Assembly (NCBI GenBank): GCA_019423025.1
Contig: JAHZCD010000010.1
Coordinates: forward strand, 1 to 64,000
Direction of reading: 5' to 3'
Length of the DNA: 64,000 nucleotides
Origin: Haemophilus sp.
GTDB lineage: Bacteria; Pseudomonadota; Gammaproteobacteria; Enterobacterales; Pasteurellaceae
Both the position numbers and the translations under genes were made by a program. Position 1 is the first letter of the stretch, and each line of letters opens with the position of its first letter. Of this stretch, positions 26,333 through 36,789 are shown in pieces. Below the pieces are notes generated by a model. The model made no database searches. It had not been told where the DNA came from and saw only the letters and a list, made by a program, of their open reading frames with translations.

Positions 26333-26818
26333 TTACTCAGTCACGTAGAAAACTTGTTTTTCAAATTCGTGTTTACCGATTTTGACAGTCAGTACATATT
26401 TGCCGATTGGATCTCTACGGTCGAATGTCCAGCAGTTCATCATGTATTTGCCATTTTCTAATGTTGGTCTGGTATAAGTGATGGTATGGAGTTTTTTATT
26501 TGGTGAAGACACCACTTTCGCATTTTCAATCGAACTGGCGAATTCACTTTGGGCTTGAGCTTTAAAGGTTTCACTTACCGTTGCTTTTTTACCAAAATGA
26601 CCTGTTGCGAGCCAGCATACTTTCTCGTTTTTACTGGAACGAGAGGTTTCTTTTTTATTTAAATCAGGTGATGGCTCCTGAGTTCTATCGAACACAGAGA
26701 GATAAATAGTGGGCTCATTTGCCATATCTTTAGCTGCGTCTTTTGATTCTGGTGATGCAGCAAATGTGGTGGTTGAAAATAGGCTCGCAATTAAAGCGAA
26801 TGTTGAGATTTTTTTCAT
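26333..26818 (-). CDS. Unrecognised periplasmic protein downstream of ftsP
   Basis: 161 residues with a clear Sec signal (MKKISTFALIASLFSTTTFAA). The mature part is probably beta-rich; two Cys-Trp pairs (KVCWLATG and MNCWTFD), about 70 residues apart, could form a disulfide, with the ending KYVLTVKIGKHEFEKQVFYVTE reminiscent of an Ig-like or transthyretin-like strand pattern. I do not recognise the family. It follows ftsP by 26 bp on the same strand with its own ribosome site (AAGGAATC), so it is probably the third gene of plsC-ftsP-orf. Confidence 0.7.
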   Translation of the reverse strand: MKKISTFALIASLFSTTTFAASPESKDAAKDMANEPTIYLSVFDRTQEPSPDLNKKETSRSSKNEKVCWLATGHFGKKATVSETFKAQAQSEFASSIENAKVVSSPNKKLHTITYTRPTLENGKYMMNCWTFDRRDPIGKYVLTVKIGKHEFEKQVFYVTE

Positions 26819-26844
26819 GTTAGATTCCTTTTTATATCATTATT

Positions 26845-28254
26845 TTATTGAACGATCATTATACCAAGGCACCCCATATCTGCCAGCATTAAATTGGATG
26901 AGCCAAATAAGAAGGGATGAGTATTTGACGAAGGTTGTTCAAATTTTACTAAAATTTGTACTTTCTTTTTCACCCAAACTGTGTCTTTCCAAGCAAGTTC
27001 CGACGCATCGACCTTGACATCATCTTGGCTTTCAATCACAAATTTTGCGCCTTGAATGGTGAAACCCACTGGCAGTGAGCTGTTGATGATCCAACGTTCG
27101 ACAGTACCTACTTTAACCGAAACATCAATACGGCGTGGGTCAAAGCGTTGTTTGTTGATTAGACCATTCGTGACATCCAGTTCAAAGGTGCGTTCTTGCG
27201 CGATTTTACTTTCGAGCATAGCCGTGGCATCAGTATTGAATGACTCATTCATTTTTTTGCTGAATGCAGAGATTTCACCTTGTGGGCGAAGTTCTAAAAC
27301 GGTGTTATCTGCAAAATCATTACCTGAACTGAACACATTTTTGATTTTGTCGAAGAAACCACGTTTAGCCCCAGAGATGAGCGATACACCTTCTCCTTCG
27401 CTTAAATTGACTAACACTTCTGCACGTTCACCTGGTGCAAGAATAAGAGAATTAATCGCTTTACCTTGTGGTAAAAAACCTAAATCTCTCGCAACAAGCA
27501 ACATGTCTTGTTCGTTATCTAAACGGAGATCATAGGCTCTTGCCAATGAGGCATTAAGTAAGCGTAAACGTACCCAACCGCGAGGGGCGTCAAGATAAGG
27601 CGCTTCTTGTCCATTCACAAGAAGACGATTACCGACAAAGTGCGGTTGATTTTGCTTAAATAATTGTAATCCGTCACCGTTAAATTCCATGTCTTGTAAG
27701 ATTAATGGAATATCGTCCATGCCATATTTATGAGGAAGTTGTGATTTTAGGCTTTGATCATCTTCAATTAACCACATCCCCACAATGCCGCGATAGGTTT
27801 GATAAGCCGAGTTAGCCAGGGTCGCTGAACGATACCAGCAAGTCGCGGATGGTTGGTCTATTGGGATAATGGGTGCCCAAGATTCCCCTTTTTTGAGGAC
27901 TTTTGCGGCGCCGCCAAATAATTCGCCACTGGCTTGCAATCCTTGAATGGAGAGGGCAATACTTTGTGGCAAATTGTTGTGATAATTGAGTTTTGCAAAA
28001 GAACCCGATTTGATGCGAATAGTGGGCCCAAGATAATTGCCGTTAAAACCCCACACACTGACACTATGGGAGCCGTCTAACTTGTAGCCGGTTTCTTCCA
28101 TATTAAGAATAATTGGACGACCACGTTTCGCTTCCATCAACGGCGGAATGGTTAATTTTTCACGGGATGCTGCTAATACCGATTGAGGTGTGGCAGCAAG
28201 TGCGGTTGAAATTGCGGTAGTTTTTAATAATTGGCGACGAGAAAGACGCAACAT
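26845..28254 (-). CDS. ftsP: Cell division protein FtsP (SufI), Tat-exported cupredoxin-fold protein
   Basis: 469 residues from the ATG at 28254, two bases after the plsC stop. Twin-arginine signal [16 protein letters not shown] ends near VLAA. FtsP stabilises the divisome under stress in E. coli. Three cupredoxin domains are indicated by [41 protein letters not shown] and the C-terminal [22 protein letters not shown]. Copper ligands of true multicopper oxidases (HWH, HCHxxxH) are absent, as in SufI. The plsC-sufI pairing is conserved in enterobacteria. Confidence 0.9.
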   Translation of the reverse strand: MLRLSRRQLLKTTAISTALAATPQSVLAASREKLTIPPLMEAKRGRPIILNMEETGYKLDGSHSVSVWGFNGNYLGPTIRIKSGSFAKLNYHNNLPQSIALSIQGLQASGELFGGAAKVLKKGESWAPIIPIDQPSATCWYRSATLANSAYQTYRGIVGMWLIEDDQSLKSQLPHKYGMDDIPLILQDMEFNGDGLQLFKQNQPHFVGNRLLVNGQEAPYLDAPRGWVRLRLLNASLARAYDLRLDNEQDMLLVARDLGFLPQGKAINSLILAPGERAEVLVNLSEGEGVSLISGAKRGFFDKIKNVFSSGNDFADNTVLELRPQGEISAFSKKMNESFNTDATAMLESKIAQERTFELDVTNGLINKQRFDPRRIDVSVKVGTVERWIINSSLPVGFTIQGAKFVIESQDDVKVDASELAWKDTVWVKKKVQILVKFEQPSSNTHPFLFGSSNLMLADMGCLGIMIVQ

Positions 28255-28255
28255 A

Positions 28256-28978
28256 TTATTTTCCTTGTGCAACTTCAGCATCGAGTTCGGCGATGCGTTT
28301 TTCCATTAAATCGTGGCAGTAAGAGGCGAGTTCGCGTACATTGTCTTTTGTGTATGATGACACATCAATTGGCTCCATCATTTCACAAATCACTTTACCA
28401 TTATCCCAACGATTTAAATCTATTTTGTTATGCGTTGTTGAACACACAACGGGCACGATTGGTACGCCAGCCGCAATCGCTGCATGGAATGCACCTGTTT
28501 TGAATGGCAATAAACCACGACCACGGCTACGTGTACCTTCAGGGAACATCCAAATTGACAGATTGTCTTTATTGATACGGCGAGCAAGTTCAGTCATGGT
28601 GCTGTGTGCTTTAGAACGATTTTCACGATCCAAGAAAATATTGCCGGTTACCCAATATAAAATACCGAAGAAAGGAATCCAAATTAGGCTTTTTTTACCC
28701 ACACTTACCGTACGAGGTAATACCATGTAAGAGATGGTCACCATATCGAAATTATTTTGGTGGTTACCGATATAAATACAACGCGGCATATTCTCTTTAT
28801 TTTGTGGAAAACGGTGTTCTACTTTTAAGCCAAATAAAGGGTATAAACGACCAAACCAGCGAGCCATAACGCCCACATTGCTTGGGTTTTTGAAACGAAT
28901 AAAGGAATAGATCGTACCGAGCACACAAATTAAAATACAACAAAGTGCAACGATGAGAATTCTGGCGATTTTTAACAT
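28256..28978 (-). CDS. plsC: 1-acylglycerol-3-phosphate O-acyltransferase PlsC
   Basis: 240 residues. Adds the second acyl chain to lysophosphatidic acid at the inner membrane, after PlsY. Catalytic HX4D motif is NHQNNFD; the phosphate-binding motif is [20 protein letters not shown]; an N-terminal membrane anchor (about residues 5-25) is present. Heads plsC-ftsP-orf. Confidence 0.95.
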   Translation of the reverse strand: MLKIARILIVALCCILICVLGTIYSFIRFKNPSNVGVMARWFGRLYPLFGLKVEHRFPQNKENMPRCIYIGNHQNNFDMVTISYMVLPRTVSVGKKSLIWIPFFGILYWVTGNIFLDRENRSKAHSTMTELARRINKDNLSIWMFPEGTRSRGRGLLPFKTGAFHAAIAAGVPIVPVVCSTTHNKIDLNRWDNGKVICEMMEPIDVSSYTKDNVRELASYCHDLMEKRIAELDAEVAQGK

Positions 28979-29065
28979 AGAAAATACCTAATTAAAATTT
29001 TTGGAAAGTATAGCAAATTACACAAAAATGTGTGCTAATCTAATGAAAAAAATGACGGAATAGTT

Positions 29066-29770
29066 ATGAAACCCATTTATTTTATTGCAGATCTTCATTT
29101 AAGCGAAACGCATCCGAAATTAACCGCACTTTTTTGTGATTTTATGCAAAACCAAGCACAAGAATCGCAAGCGGTTTATATTTTGGGGGATCTTTTTGAT
29201 TTTTGGATTGGTGACGATGAAACTTCACCTTTAATTTCACAAGTAAAACAGTCGATTAAAAACCTGACAGAAAAGGGCATCGCTTGTTATTTCATCCATG
29301 GTAATCGAGATTTTCTGCTAGGGAAAAAATTTGCACAAGATTGTGGTTTAACGTTATTGCCTGACTATCATTGTGTTGATCTTGGTGGTGTGAAAACCTT
29401 AATTTGTCATGGTGATACCTTATGTGTTGATGATGTGAAATATCAACAATTTCGCCGAAAGGTGCATCAAAAATGGCGACAAAGATTGTTTTTATGTTTG
29501 CCATTAAAAGTGCGGTTAAAAATTGCAGAGAAAATTCGCGCGAAGAGCAAAGAAGACAAGCAATATAAGTCACTGGATATCATGGATGTGAATTTAGCGT
29601 TTACGGCACAAACCGTACAAGAATTTGGCGTAAATCGATTAATTCACGGTCATACGCATCGAGAAGCCATCCATCAAGAAAAAGGGTACACGCGCATTGT
29701 GTTAGGCGATTGGCGAAAGGATTATGCCTCAATTTTGGAAGTGACAGAAAACGGTTATCGGTTTATTTAA
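29066..29770 (+). CDS. lpxH: UDP-2,3-diacylglucosamine diphosphatase LpxH
   Basis: 234 residues. Mn-dependent peripheral membrane enzyme making lipid X in lipid A synthesis. Calcineurin-type metal motifs in order: [33 protein letters not shown] and the final GHTHREAIH. Start has a weak ribosome site (GGAAT). An uptake sequence encodes part of residues 15-20. Confidence 0.94.
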   Translation: MKPIYFIADLHLSETHPKLTALFCDFMQNQAQESQAVYILGDLFDFWIGDDETSPLISQVKQSIKNLTEKGIACYFIHGNRDFLLGKKFAQDCGLTLLPDYHCVDLGGVKTLICHGDTLCVDDVKYQQFRRKVHQKWRQRLFLCLPLKVRLKIAEKIRAKSKEDKQYKSLDIMDVNLAFTAQTVQEFGVNRLIHGHTHREAIHQEKGYTRIVLGDWRKDYASILEVTENGYRFI

Positions 29771-29772
29771 AC

Positions 29773-29803
29773 AAAAAGCACAGGATTAAACCTGTGCTTT
29801 TTT
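29773..29803 (+). terminator. Terminator after lpxH
   Basis: Perfect 12-bp stem AAAAAGCACAGG / CCTGTGCTTTTT (29773-29784, 29791-29802) with a 6-base loop and T tract. It also faces the glmS terminator region, where an uptake sequence lies at about 29826. Confidence 0.88.
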
Positions 29804-29834
29804 GTATTAAAACGTGCTGATTTTCAACCGCACT

Positions 29835-31667
29835 TTATTCTACCGTTACCGACTTCGCTAAGTTACGAGGTTGATCCACGTCAGTTCCTTTAATTAATGC
29901 CACATGGTATGACAATAATTGCATCGGAACGGTGTAGAAAATTGGCGCAATAATTTCATTCACTTTTGGCATTGTGATGATTTTCATGCCTTCGCTTGGT
30001 GTGAAGCCTGCTTCTTTATCAGCGAACACATAAAGCTGACCACCACGCGCACGCACTTCTTCAATGTTTGATTTCACTTTTTCAAGCAATTCATTGTTTG
30101 GTGCGACCACGATAACCGGCATATCTGCATCGATTAAGGCTAATGGACCGTGTTTTAATTCACCTGCCGCATAAGCTTCAGCATGGATATAAGAAATTTC
30201 TTTTAATTTCAATGAAGCTTCCATTGCGATAGGGTAGAACTCACCACGACCTAAGAAAAGCGCATGGTTTTTCTCTGCGAAGTCTTCTGCTAATGCTTCG
30301 ATGTCTTTATCAAAGGCAAGGGCTTTTTCAACTTCAGCCGGAAGTGATTGTAACGCTTTTACAATTTCCACTTCTTGTTCGTTTGAGATATTGCCTTTTA
30401 CTTTACCAATTGCAGTTACTAACATTAATAATGCGGCCAACTGAGTGGTAAACGCTTTGGTTGATGCCACACCGACTTCAACGCCAGCACGAGTCATGAA
30501 TGCAAGATCCGATTCACGTACTAAAGATGAACTTGATACGTTACAGATCGTTAAGGCTGCCATGTAACCTTTTTCTTTTGCAAGACGAAGTGCTGCAAGA
30601 GTATCCGCTGTTTCACCTGATTGAGAGATAGTCACTAACAAGCTATTCGGGCGAGTGACAAATTTGCGATAGCGGAATTCAGATGCGATTTCAACATCAC
30701 AGCTCACGCCAGCAAGAGCTTCAAACCAGTAACGAGCGGTCATCCCTGCATTATATGAGGTACCACAAGCGACAATTTGAATGTGTTCAACTTTTTCTAA
30801 GATTTCTGCTGCGCCATTACCAATAGCATCCACAATCACGTTATTGTGAAGGATACGACCTTCCATTGTGTTGATTAATGCATTTGGTTGCTCATAGATT
30901 TCTTTTTGCATGAAATGGCGGAATTTACCTTTTTCTGCTGCATCATTTTCAAGGTTAGATTCGTGCACTTCACGTTCTACTTTTTGACCATTCGCATCGT
31001 AAATATCTACGGTACGGCGTGTAATTTCTGCAATGTCGCCTTCTTCTAAATAGATGAAACGACGAGTGACGCTTAATAACGCGAGTTGGTCAGATGCCAG
31101 AAAGTTTTCGCCGATCCCTAAACCAATCACCAATGGGCTACCTGAACGCGCTGCCACTAAATGTTCTGGATGCTCACGATCTAATACCACCATACCGTAT
31201 GCACCGGTAAGTTGTTTTACGGTTTTTTGGACAGCTTCAAGAAGATTTGAGGCTGTACGCATCTCCCAATTAACAAGATGAGCGATCACTTCGGTATCGG
31301 TTTGAGAATTGAACACATAACCACGAGATTTAAGCAATTCACGTAATTCTTCGTGGTTTTCGATGATGCCGTTATGGACGACAGCAAAGTTACCTGAAGT
31401 ATGCGGGTGAGCATTGGCTTCAGACGGTTCACCATGAGTGGCCCAACGCGTGTGAGCGATCCCTGTACCACCGATTAATGGTTTTGCCGCAACGGCTTCA
31501 TCAAGAGCTTTTACTTTACCCAAACAACGCACTCGGTGTAATTCATGGTTTGGATCCACGACAGCAACACCCGCAGAGTCATAACCACGATACTCTAAGC
31601 GGTGTAAACCATTAATTAAAATTTCTGCTACATCACGTTGTGCTACCGCACCAACAATACCACACAT
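29835..31667 (-). CDS. glmS: Glutamine-fructose-6-phosphate aminotransferase GlmS
   Basis: 610 residues. Makes glucosamine 6-phosphate, committing sugar to peptidoglycan and lipid A. N-terminal glutaminase with nucleophile Cys2 ([13 protein letters not shown]) and the HTRWATHG and [12 protein letters not shown] motifs; C-terminal double SIS domains with [18 protein letters not shown], and [26 protein letters not shown]; ends in the conserved ...LAKSVTVE. No glmS ribozyme is seen upstream. The DeoR-type regulator gene is 50 bp upstream on the same strand, with an uptake sequence between. Confidence 0.97.
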   Translation of the reverse strand: MCGIVGAVAQRDVAEILINGLHRLEYRGYDSAGVAVVDPNHELHRVRCLGKVKALDEAVAAKPLIGGTGIAHTRWATHGEPSEANAHPHTSGNFAVVHNGIIENHEELRELLKSRGYVFNSQTDTEVIAHLVNWEMRTASNLLEAVQKTVKQLTGAYGMVVLDREHPEHLVAARSGSPLVIGLGIGENFLASDQLALLSVTRRFIYLEEGDIAEITRRTVDIYDANGQKVEREVHESNLENDAAEKGKFRHFMQKEIYEQPNALINTMEGRILHNNVIVDAIGNGAAEILEKVEHIQIVACGTSYNAGMTARYWFEALAGVSCDVEIASEFRYRKFVTRPNSLLVTISQSGETADTLAALRLAKEKGYMAALTICNVSSSSLVRESDLAFMTRAGVEVGVASTKAFTTQLAALLMLVTAIGKVKGNISNEQEVEIVKALQSLPAEVEKALAFDKDIEALAEDFAEKNHALFLGRGEFYPIAMEASLKLKEISYIHAEAYAAGELKHGPLALIDADMPVIVVAPNNELLEKVKSNIEEVRARGGQLYVFADKEAGFTPSEGMKIITMPKVNEIIAPIFYTVPMQLLSYHVALIKGTDVDQPRNLAKSVTVE

Positions 31668-31717
31668 AGTTTTTCCTTATTTAATAAAATTAAAAGTCTT
31701 ATTTTTCTGACCGCACT

Positions 31718-32500
31718 TTATGCCACATCTACACAAATTACTTCTACGCCTTGCGCCATTATGGCGTCTTGATCGGTCTGAGATAATTTATTATCGGTAA
31801 TGAGCACATCAATTTGTTGCCAGGTTAATTCCACATTTGGCATTTTTCTGCCAATTTTTTGTGATTCCACCATCACTATCACTTCACGAGACACTTCAGC
31901 CATCACTTGACTTAAGCGAACCAACTCATTGAATGTTGTTGTCCCCCGTTCTAAATCAATACCATCGGCACCAATAAATAATTGGTCAAAATCATAAGAA
32001 CGTAGTACTTGCTCGGCAATATTGCCTTGGAAGGATTCAGAACGTGTGTCCCAAGTGCCTCCCGTCATTAAGAGTGTCGGTTCATTTTCCAGTGAACGTA
32101 ATGCGGTGGCCACCGAAAGCGAATTCGTCATCACAACCAAGCCCTGCTTGCGATTAAGTTGTTTAATCAAGGCGGCGGTTGTGCTGCCACTATCCACAAT
32201 AATGCGATTGTGATCACGAATACGTTCTGCACCTGCCTTTGCTAAGACTAACTTTCGTTGCGAAAGTTCATCATCTTGTTCTTCTTCGATAATTTCTTGT
32301 GGCATTAAAATCGCACCACCGTATTTACGAAGAAGGAAACCATTACTTTCCAATGCAGTAAGATCTTTTCGAATCGTCACTTCAGAGGTATCAAATAACT
32401 GTACGAGTTGTTCTACACTAACTTCACCTTGTTCTTGCAGAAGTTGCATGATGGCATGTCTGCGCTGTTGGGTATTTCGGTGTTGAATGTTTCGTTTCAT
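31718..32500 (-). CDS. DeoR/GlpR family transcriptional regulator adjacent to glmS
   Basis: 260 residues. N-terminal helix-turn-helix (RRHAIMQLLQEQGEVSVEQLVQLFDTSEVTIRKDLTALES) and a DeoR C-terminal sugar-phosphate sensor domain (IVDSGSTTAALIKQL, LLMTGGTWDTRSESFQG, DQLFIGADGIDLERGTT). Such regulators respond to sugar phosphates. Its position directly before glmS suggests it controls amino-sugar genes, perhaps responding to glucosamine or GlcNAc phosphate; that is inference. The start MKRNIQHRNT has a basic extension. Confidence 0.88.
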   Translation of the reverse strand: MKRNIQHRNTQQRRHAIMQLLQEQGEVSVEQLVQLFDTSEVTIRKDLTALESNGFLLRKYGGAILMPQEIIEEEQDDELSQRKLVLAKAGAERIRDHNRIIVDSGSTTAALIKQLNRKQGLVVMTNSLSVATALRSLENEPTLLMTGGTWDTRSESFQGNIAEQVLRSYDFDQLFIGADGIDLERGTTTFNELVRLSQVMAEVSREVIVMVESQKIGRKMPNVELTWQQIDVLITDNKLSQTDQDAIMAQGVEVICVDVA

Positions 32501-32575
32501 TATTTATATCCGTGTTTAAGTTTCGGTTCGGAATTATATCGACAAAATAATGATTGTAAAGCTAAAATTTAGGCA

Positions 32576-32601
32576 ACAAAAAACCCTGACAAAGCAGGGT
32601 T
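32576..32601 (-). terminator. Terminator after the HU gene
   Basis: AACCCTG (32582-32588) and CAGGGTT (32595-32601) with a 6-base loop, followed on the minus strand by T6. Just 26 bp past the hup stop. Confidence 0.82.
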
Positions 32602-32626
32602 CAATTAAAATTCGTTTTAAGACAAA

Positions 32627-32899
32627 TTATTTGATTGCGTCTTTTAATGCTTTACCAGATACGAACGCTGGAACTTTAGATGCTGCGATTTTGATTTCTG
32701 CACCAGTTTGTGGGTTACGGCCAGTACGTGCTGCACGTTTGTTCACTTTGAATGTACCGAAACCGATTAATTGAACAGGTTCACCTTTTTTAAGGCTACC
32801 AGTGATAGCGGCTAAAGTCGCTTCTAATGCAGCTTTAGCTTGTTTTTTGTTTAATTGAGCTGCACTTGCAATTGCATCGATTAAATCTGTTTTGTTCAT
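32627..32899 (-). CDS. hupA: DNA-binding protein HU
   Basis: 90 residues, HU length. Bends and compacts DNA as a dimer. Start [25 protein letters not shown]; the beta-arm signature [26 protein letters not shown] and the end [11 protein letters not shown] are diagnostic. Downstream of yjaG as in E. coli (nudC-hemE-nfi-yjaG-hupA), here without nfi. The leader holds a 6-bp hairpin (32946-32965). Confidence 0.96.
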   Translation of the reverse strand: MNKTDLIDAIASAAQLNKKQAKAALEATLAAITGSLKKGEPVQLIGFGTFKVNKRAARTGRNPQTGAEIKIAASKVPAFVSGKALKDAIK

Positions 32900-32945
32900 A
32901 AATTTGTACCTTCTGTTAAATTAAAATTGACTCTATTCAAATAAG

Positions 32946-32965
32946 CGTAGCTTTTAACTGCTACG
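32946..32965 (-). promoter_or_regulatory. Hairpin in the hupA leader
   Basis: CGTAGC (32946-32951) and GCTACG (32960-32965) make a perfect 6-bp stem with an 8-base loop about 47 bp before the hup start. No T tract follows, so a leader structure or operator is more likely than a terminator. Confidence 0.4.
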
Positions 32966-33036
32966 GCTTGGGCAAGTCTAATCTAACTGAGCGGGAAATA
33001 AAAGCCCGATTTGCAAAATTTGTGACAAATCTCACG

Positions 33037-33627
33037 TTATTGCTCAATTTTTATACCAATATTGGAGATTCCCTCCTGCTTTATCTCGTTTCGGAGGGAT
33101 AAAATCAAGTCTACATCGCGTTTTTCACAGTCTTTGAGTAAGCGATAGATTTGCCATTGAAGGTCTAATTCTTCTTCAATTTCTTCACGGCCTTTCAGTT
33201 CAGTTTCAGAAAGATCACGATCTTCTTGTGTTTCTAACAAAGAACAAACCGTGCCTAATGAAATTTGGCTGATTTGAATTGCTTTTTCAAGTGTCTCGCC
33301 CGCGATAATCGCATGCAACAATTCACCTAGCGCTTCACAAGCATCGAGAGCAGGTACCACACCAAAGAAGTCATAATCATTCACATCAGGAATAATTTCT
33401 TCAAGTTTCTCTAATTGGTTCTCGAAATTAATCTTTGCCTCTTTAACCGTTAGAAATTCCCACACTAAGTTTAAAATGTTGTGATAGGTTTTGTCTGCAG
33501 GCTTTTGTTCCGTCATTTGGCAGAATAGGGCAAAGTTAGGTGCCATACGCTCGCATAAGCAAGCCATAAAGGTCAGATGTTGCCAGCTTTCGAGATTTTC
33601 GAGACGCTTGTGAATCGGATTTCGCAT
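33037..33627 (-). CDS. yjaG: YjaG family (DUF416) protein
   Basis: 196 residues, soluble, all-alpha by appearance: MRNPIHKRLENLESWQHLTFMACLCERMAPNFALFCQ resembles E. coli YjaG. Function unknown. Sits between hemE (11-bp gap) and hupA, the conserved position. Confidence 0.85.
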   Translation of the reverse strand: MRNPIHKRLENLESWQHLTFMACLCERMAPNFALFCQMTEQKPADKTYHNILNLVWEFLTVKEAKINFENQLEKLEEIIPDVNDYDFFGVVPALDACEALGELLHAIIAGETLEKAIQISQISLGTVCSLLETQEDRDLSETELKGREEIEEELDLQWQIYRLLKDCEKRDVDLILSLRNEIKQEGISNIGIKIEQ

Positions 33628-33638
33628 TTTTTTCTCGC

Positions 33639-34703
33639 TTATTTATGATAGGCTTTAGAGAACTCATGAATCGCATCCACGAAGATTTTTGGCGCACTTT
33701 CCGGCACATCTTGGTGAATACCATGACCTAAATTAAACACGTGTCCGCTACCTTGGCCAAAATCAGCTAAAATTGACCGCACTTCTTGCTCAATACGTTC
33801 TGCCGGGGCATATAACACGCTTGGATCCATATTGCCTTGTAGTGCCACTTTATGGCCTACTTGTGCTTTCGCATCAGCCAAATTAACGGTCCAGTCTAAT
33901 CCGAGCGCATCACATCCTGTATTTGCCATGGCTTCTAACCATAACCCGCCGCCTTTAGTAAATAAAGTCACCGGTACTTTACGGCCATCGTGTTCACGAA
34001 TTAAACCATCGACGATTTTGTGCATATATTGCAGAGAGAAGTCTAAATATTCACGATGACCTAACACACCGCCCCAAGTATCAAATACCATGACCGCTTG
34101 TGCACCTGCTTTGATTTGCGCGTTTAAGTATAAAATCACGGAATCCGCCACTTTATCTAATAAAAGATGCAAAGTTTGCGGTTCGGCATACATCATTTTT
34201 TTGATTTTATTGAAGGTTTTGCTGCTACCACCTTCAACCATATAAGTCGCCAGTGTCCACGGGCTACCAGAGAAACCAATCAGTGGCACTTCGCCTTTTA
34301 ATTCACGACGAATTGTGCGCACCGCATTCATCACATATTGAAGTTCGCCTTCAGGGTCAGGAATCGGTAAATTTTCGACCGCACTTTTGTTTTCAATTGG
34401 ATGAGCAAATTTCGGGCCTTCACCTGCACCAAAACTTAATCCTAAGCCCATCGCATCAGGAATAGTCAGAATATCTGAAAATAAAATAGCCGCATCTAAA
34501 GCATAGCGACGAAGTGGTTGTAAGGTGACTTCGCAAGCTAAATCCGCATTACGGCAAAGAGACATAAAATCGCCCGCTTCAGCGCGTGTTGCTTTATATT
34601 CAGGCAAATAGCGTCCCGCTTGTCGCATCATCCATACGGGTGTCATATCCACTGGTTCACGTAATAAGGCTCTTAAATAACGATCATTTTTTAATTCAGA
34701 CAT
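33639..34703 (-). CDS. hemE: Uroporphyrinogen decarboxylase HemE
   Basis: 354 residues from the ATG at 34703 with AAAGGAAA upstream; a longer frame to 34754 runs back into nudC and is rejected. Decarboxylates uroporphyrinogen III to coproporphyrinogen III, the substrate of HemN. Signature [15 protein letters not shown] near the start, the [16 protein letters not shown] substrate loop, and the final [10 protein letters not shown]. Ten bp downstream of nudC. Confidence 0.96.
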   Translation of the reverse strand: MSELKNDRYLRALLREPVDMTPVWMMRQAGRYLPEYKATRAEAGDFMSLCRNADLACEVTLQPLRRYALDAAILFSDILTIPDAMGLGLSFGAGEGPKFAHPIENKSAVENLPIPDPEGELQYVMNAVRTIRRELKGEVPLIGFSGSPWTLATYMVEGGSSKTFNKIKKMMYAEPQTLHLLLDKVADSVILYLNAQIKAGAQAVMVFDTWGGVLGHREYLDFSLQYMHKIVDGLIREHDGRKVPVTLFTKGGGLWLEAMANTGCDALGLDWTVNLADAKAQVGHKVALQGNMDPSVLYAPAERIEQEVRSILADFGQGSGHVFNLGHGIHQDVPESAPKIFVDAIHEFSKAYHK

Positions 34704-34713
34704 GGGCTTTCCT

Positions 34714-35508
34714 TTATTTATTTTGTTCCGCTTTGCAAAGCTCAAGCGTAGCATTAATTAATTTGAGTGCGATAGTACCTGTTGGCGGTAATTCTGGCAA
34801 GGGGGCCGCGCTAGAAAACCATTGTGCATCATGCAGTTCTGTTTCTTGCAGTTGAATTTCTCCGCTGTCGTAATCAGCTAAAAAGCCCACCATTTGTGAA
34901 TTCGGGAACGCCCAAGGTTGACTACCGAAATAGCGAATATTTTTAATGCGAATGCCGGTTTCTTCAAACACTTCGCGACGAACGGCATCTTCGAAGGTTT
35001 CACCCACTTCCACAAAACCAGCTAGCGTGGTGTACATCCCCGCTTTGCCAGGCGTGTAATGGCGTTTATGGTTGGCTAATAAAATCTCAGTACCACGGCG
35101 AACGGCGACAATAATCGAAGGGCAAATAACTGGATAAGTGCGATAGCCACAACTTGTACATTGAACCGCAAGCTCATCGTGAGTTTGTTCCGCTTTTTGA
35201 CCGCACTTTCCGCAGAATTGGTGGGTTTTCAAAAAATGATTGATTTCGATGCCCCGGCTTAATAAATGAAAATCTTCAGTCGGTAAGGACAACAAACTCC
35301 GTAAGGAAAGGTATTCTCGTTCATCTTGATCATTTTCTGCCACAAGCCATAAAGGTTGTGATTTCCATTTCCCGAGCAACATTGCTTTTTGTGTTGTGAG
35401 GTCGAGTTCCTTTGCTGCTCCAAAAGGCAGATCATTTTCCTGCCAATAAAGCGTCGATCCTTTGGTGAATAGCCAATATCCCTGATCTTCGGGCTGAATT
35501 GCTTTCAT
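34714..35508 (-). CDS. nudC: NAD(H) pyrophosphatase / deNADding enzyme NudC
   Basis: 264 residues from the ATG at 35508. The frame extends to an ATG at 35541, but that stretch (MTALLKQKEKN) is encoded by an uptake sequence and lacks a ribosome site. NudC hydrolyses NADH and removes NAD caps from RNA. Zinc ribbon CGKCGQ...CTSCG (about residues 96-117), Nudix box [23 protein letters not shown], and the [14 protein letters not shown] motif that marks the NADH-specific branch. Confidence 0.94.
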   Translation of the reverse strand: MKAIQPEDQGYWLFTKGSTLYWQENDLPFGAAKELDLTTQKAMLLGKWKSQPLWLVAENDQDEREYLSLRSLLSLPTEDFHLLSRGIEINHFLKTHQFCGKCGQKAEQTHDELAVQCTSCGYRTYPVICPSIIVAVRRGTEILLANHKRHYTPGKAGMYTTLAGFVEVGETFEDAVRREVFEETGIRIKNIRYFGSQPWAFPNSQMVGFLADYDSGEIQLQETELHDAQWFSSAAPLPELPPTGTIALKLINATLELCKAEQNK

Positions 35509-35655
35509 ATTTTTCTCTTTTTGTTTCAAAAGTGCGGTCATTATAAAAGGGATTTTTCGGAAAAACGAATTTAATTTATGTAATAAAAATAGCCAGCCAG
35601 TTTTCCTTGTGCTACAGTGGCAACCTGTTTTTCTCTTTAAAATTAGGAATGCAAA

Positions 35656-36111
35656 ATGTCTTTTTTCTCTTTTGCTTTTTTAGAAAATTCGATGTCTTTC
35701 CAAGGTTATCTTAAATATATCGCCATTTTTGTCTCGCTAGGTGCGTTGTTTGTCGTGACAAGCTTATATTTGCGTCATCGGTTACAAACCAAATATCGTG
35801 ATCTCAGTATCATTTTTCTTTTATTAATCATTTTTTTGCTCGGTGTGCAATATAACCAATATGAGCGAAGTGAAGTCTATGCAGCTGATACCTCTCGCGT
35901 GGTGACATTTTTAAATTCGGTGAAAGACAGTCAAAATTTACAGAAAGAAGATATTCGTACCAATAGCCGTACATTAAAGAACGGCATGATTTTAAATATT
36001 CGGGATCAGTATTTCGAAGTCCATTTTAATAATGATTTTTCAGCGTATACCTTATCCCCAATTAACTTAGTAAACCCGAATGTTACTGTGATTGATAAGG
36101 AGGATAAATAA
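35656..36111 (+). CDS. DUF3290 family membrane protein
   Basis: 151 residues, two membrane segments (about 18-41 and 50-65) and an outside or cytoplasmic domain after YNQYERSEVYAADTSRVVTFLNSV. Resembles DUF3290 proteins, which are best known from Firmicutes beside DUF421 genes. Function unknown. An internal ATG at residue 13 (MSFQGYLKY) is an alternative start. It overlaps the DUF421 gene by one base. Confidence 0.78.
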   Translation: MSFFSFAFLENSMSFQGYLKYIAIFVSLGALFVVTSLYLRHRLQTKYRDLSIIFLLLIIFLLGVQYNQYERSEVYAADTSRVVTFLNSVKDSQNLQKEDIRTNSRTLKNGMILNIRDQYFEVHFNNDFSAYTLSPINLVNPNVTVIDKEDK

Positions 36112-36746
36112 TGGATGGCTACACATTATTAGGCTTGAAATTGGCCATGGGTATTATTGGACTCGTACTTCAAATTAACTTAATGGGCAAAGGTAACCTC
36201 GCGCCGACCTCTGCAATGGATCAAGTACAGAACTATGTGCTGGGTGGCATTATTGGTGGTGTCATTTATAGCGATAGTATTGGGGTCTTCCAGTTCTCTT
36301 TAGTACTCGTGCTTTGGACATTATTGGTTTTTACCCTCCGTTTTATCAAAAATCATAACAAATTAGTTAAATCCTTGATTGATGGCAAACCTGTTTGGGT
36401 GATTTCAAACGGTAAGGTAAAAACTGCTGAATGTATGAAAAATGGTATTACCGCTCATGATCTCATGTTCAAGTTGCGTGCAGCCGGTATCTATGAAATC
36501 AAAACGGTTAAACGAGCGGTATTTGAACAAAATGGACAACTTTCGATTATTCAATACGGTGATGATAACTTACGTTATCCATTAATTGTTGATGGTCAAT
36601 TAGATGATGATATTTTAGAAATCATTGATCGTGATGAAGACTGGGTTAAAGCCGAGTTAGATAAACAGAATCTCAAAGTAGACCAAGTGTATATTGGCGA
36701 ATATTTAAATGGTCAGTTAGTGACACATTTATACGAAAACAAATAA
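36111..36746 (+). CDS. DUF421 family membrane protein (YetF/YcaP-like)
   Basis: 211 residues: three N-terminal membrane segments (about 5-25, 42-60, 62-80) then a soluble domain with the DUF421 landmarks GKPVWVISNGKVKTAECMKNGITAHDLMFKLRAAGI and KRAVFEQNGQLSIIQYGDD. In Bacillus related YetF-type proteins affect membrane or spore integrity; here the role is unknown. The TAATG overlap with the DUF3290 gene implies the two products act as a pair. Confidence 0.85.
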   Translation: MDGYTLLGLKLAMGIIGLVLQINLMGKGNLAPTSAMDQVQNYVLGGIIGGVIYSDSIGVFQFSLVLVLWTLLVFTLRFIKNHNKLVKSLIDGKPVWVISNGKVKTAECMKNGITAHDLMFKLRAAGIYEIKTVKRAVFEQNGQLSIIQYGDDNLRYPLIVDGQLDDDILEIIDRDEDWVKAELDKQNLKVDQVYIGEYLNGQLVTHLYENK

Positions 36747-36781
36747 AAAAAGACCGCACCTTAAAAGTGCGGTCTTTTTTT
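36745..36781. terminator. Bidirectional terminator built from paired uptake sequences
   Basis: A 15-bp perfect stem (36745-36759 and 36767-36781) includes GACCGCAC/GTGCGGTC with A7 and T7 flanks, between the DUF421 gene and the convergent tyrP. Confidence 0.92.
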
Positions 36782-36789
36782 CGCTCATT

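Noticed and set aside
27056..27535. 159-codon plus-strand frame inside ftsP
   Set aside because: Antisense to a well-supported gene; low-complexity Ser/Arg-rich product.
29668..31667. glmS ribozyme or riboswitch upstream of glmS
   Set aside because: Only 50 bp separate glmS from the regulator gene and most of it is an uptake sequence; no room for such an element, which is typical of Firmicutes.
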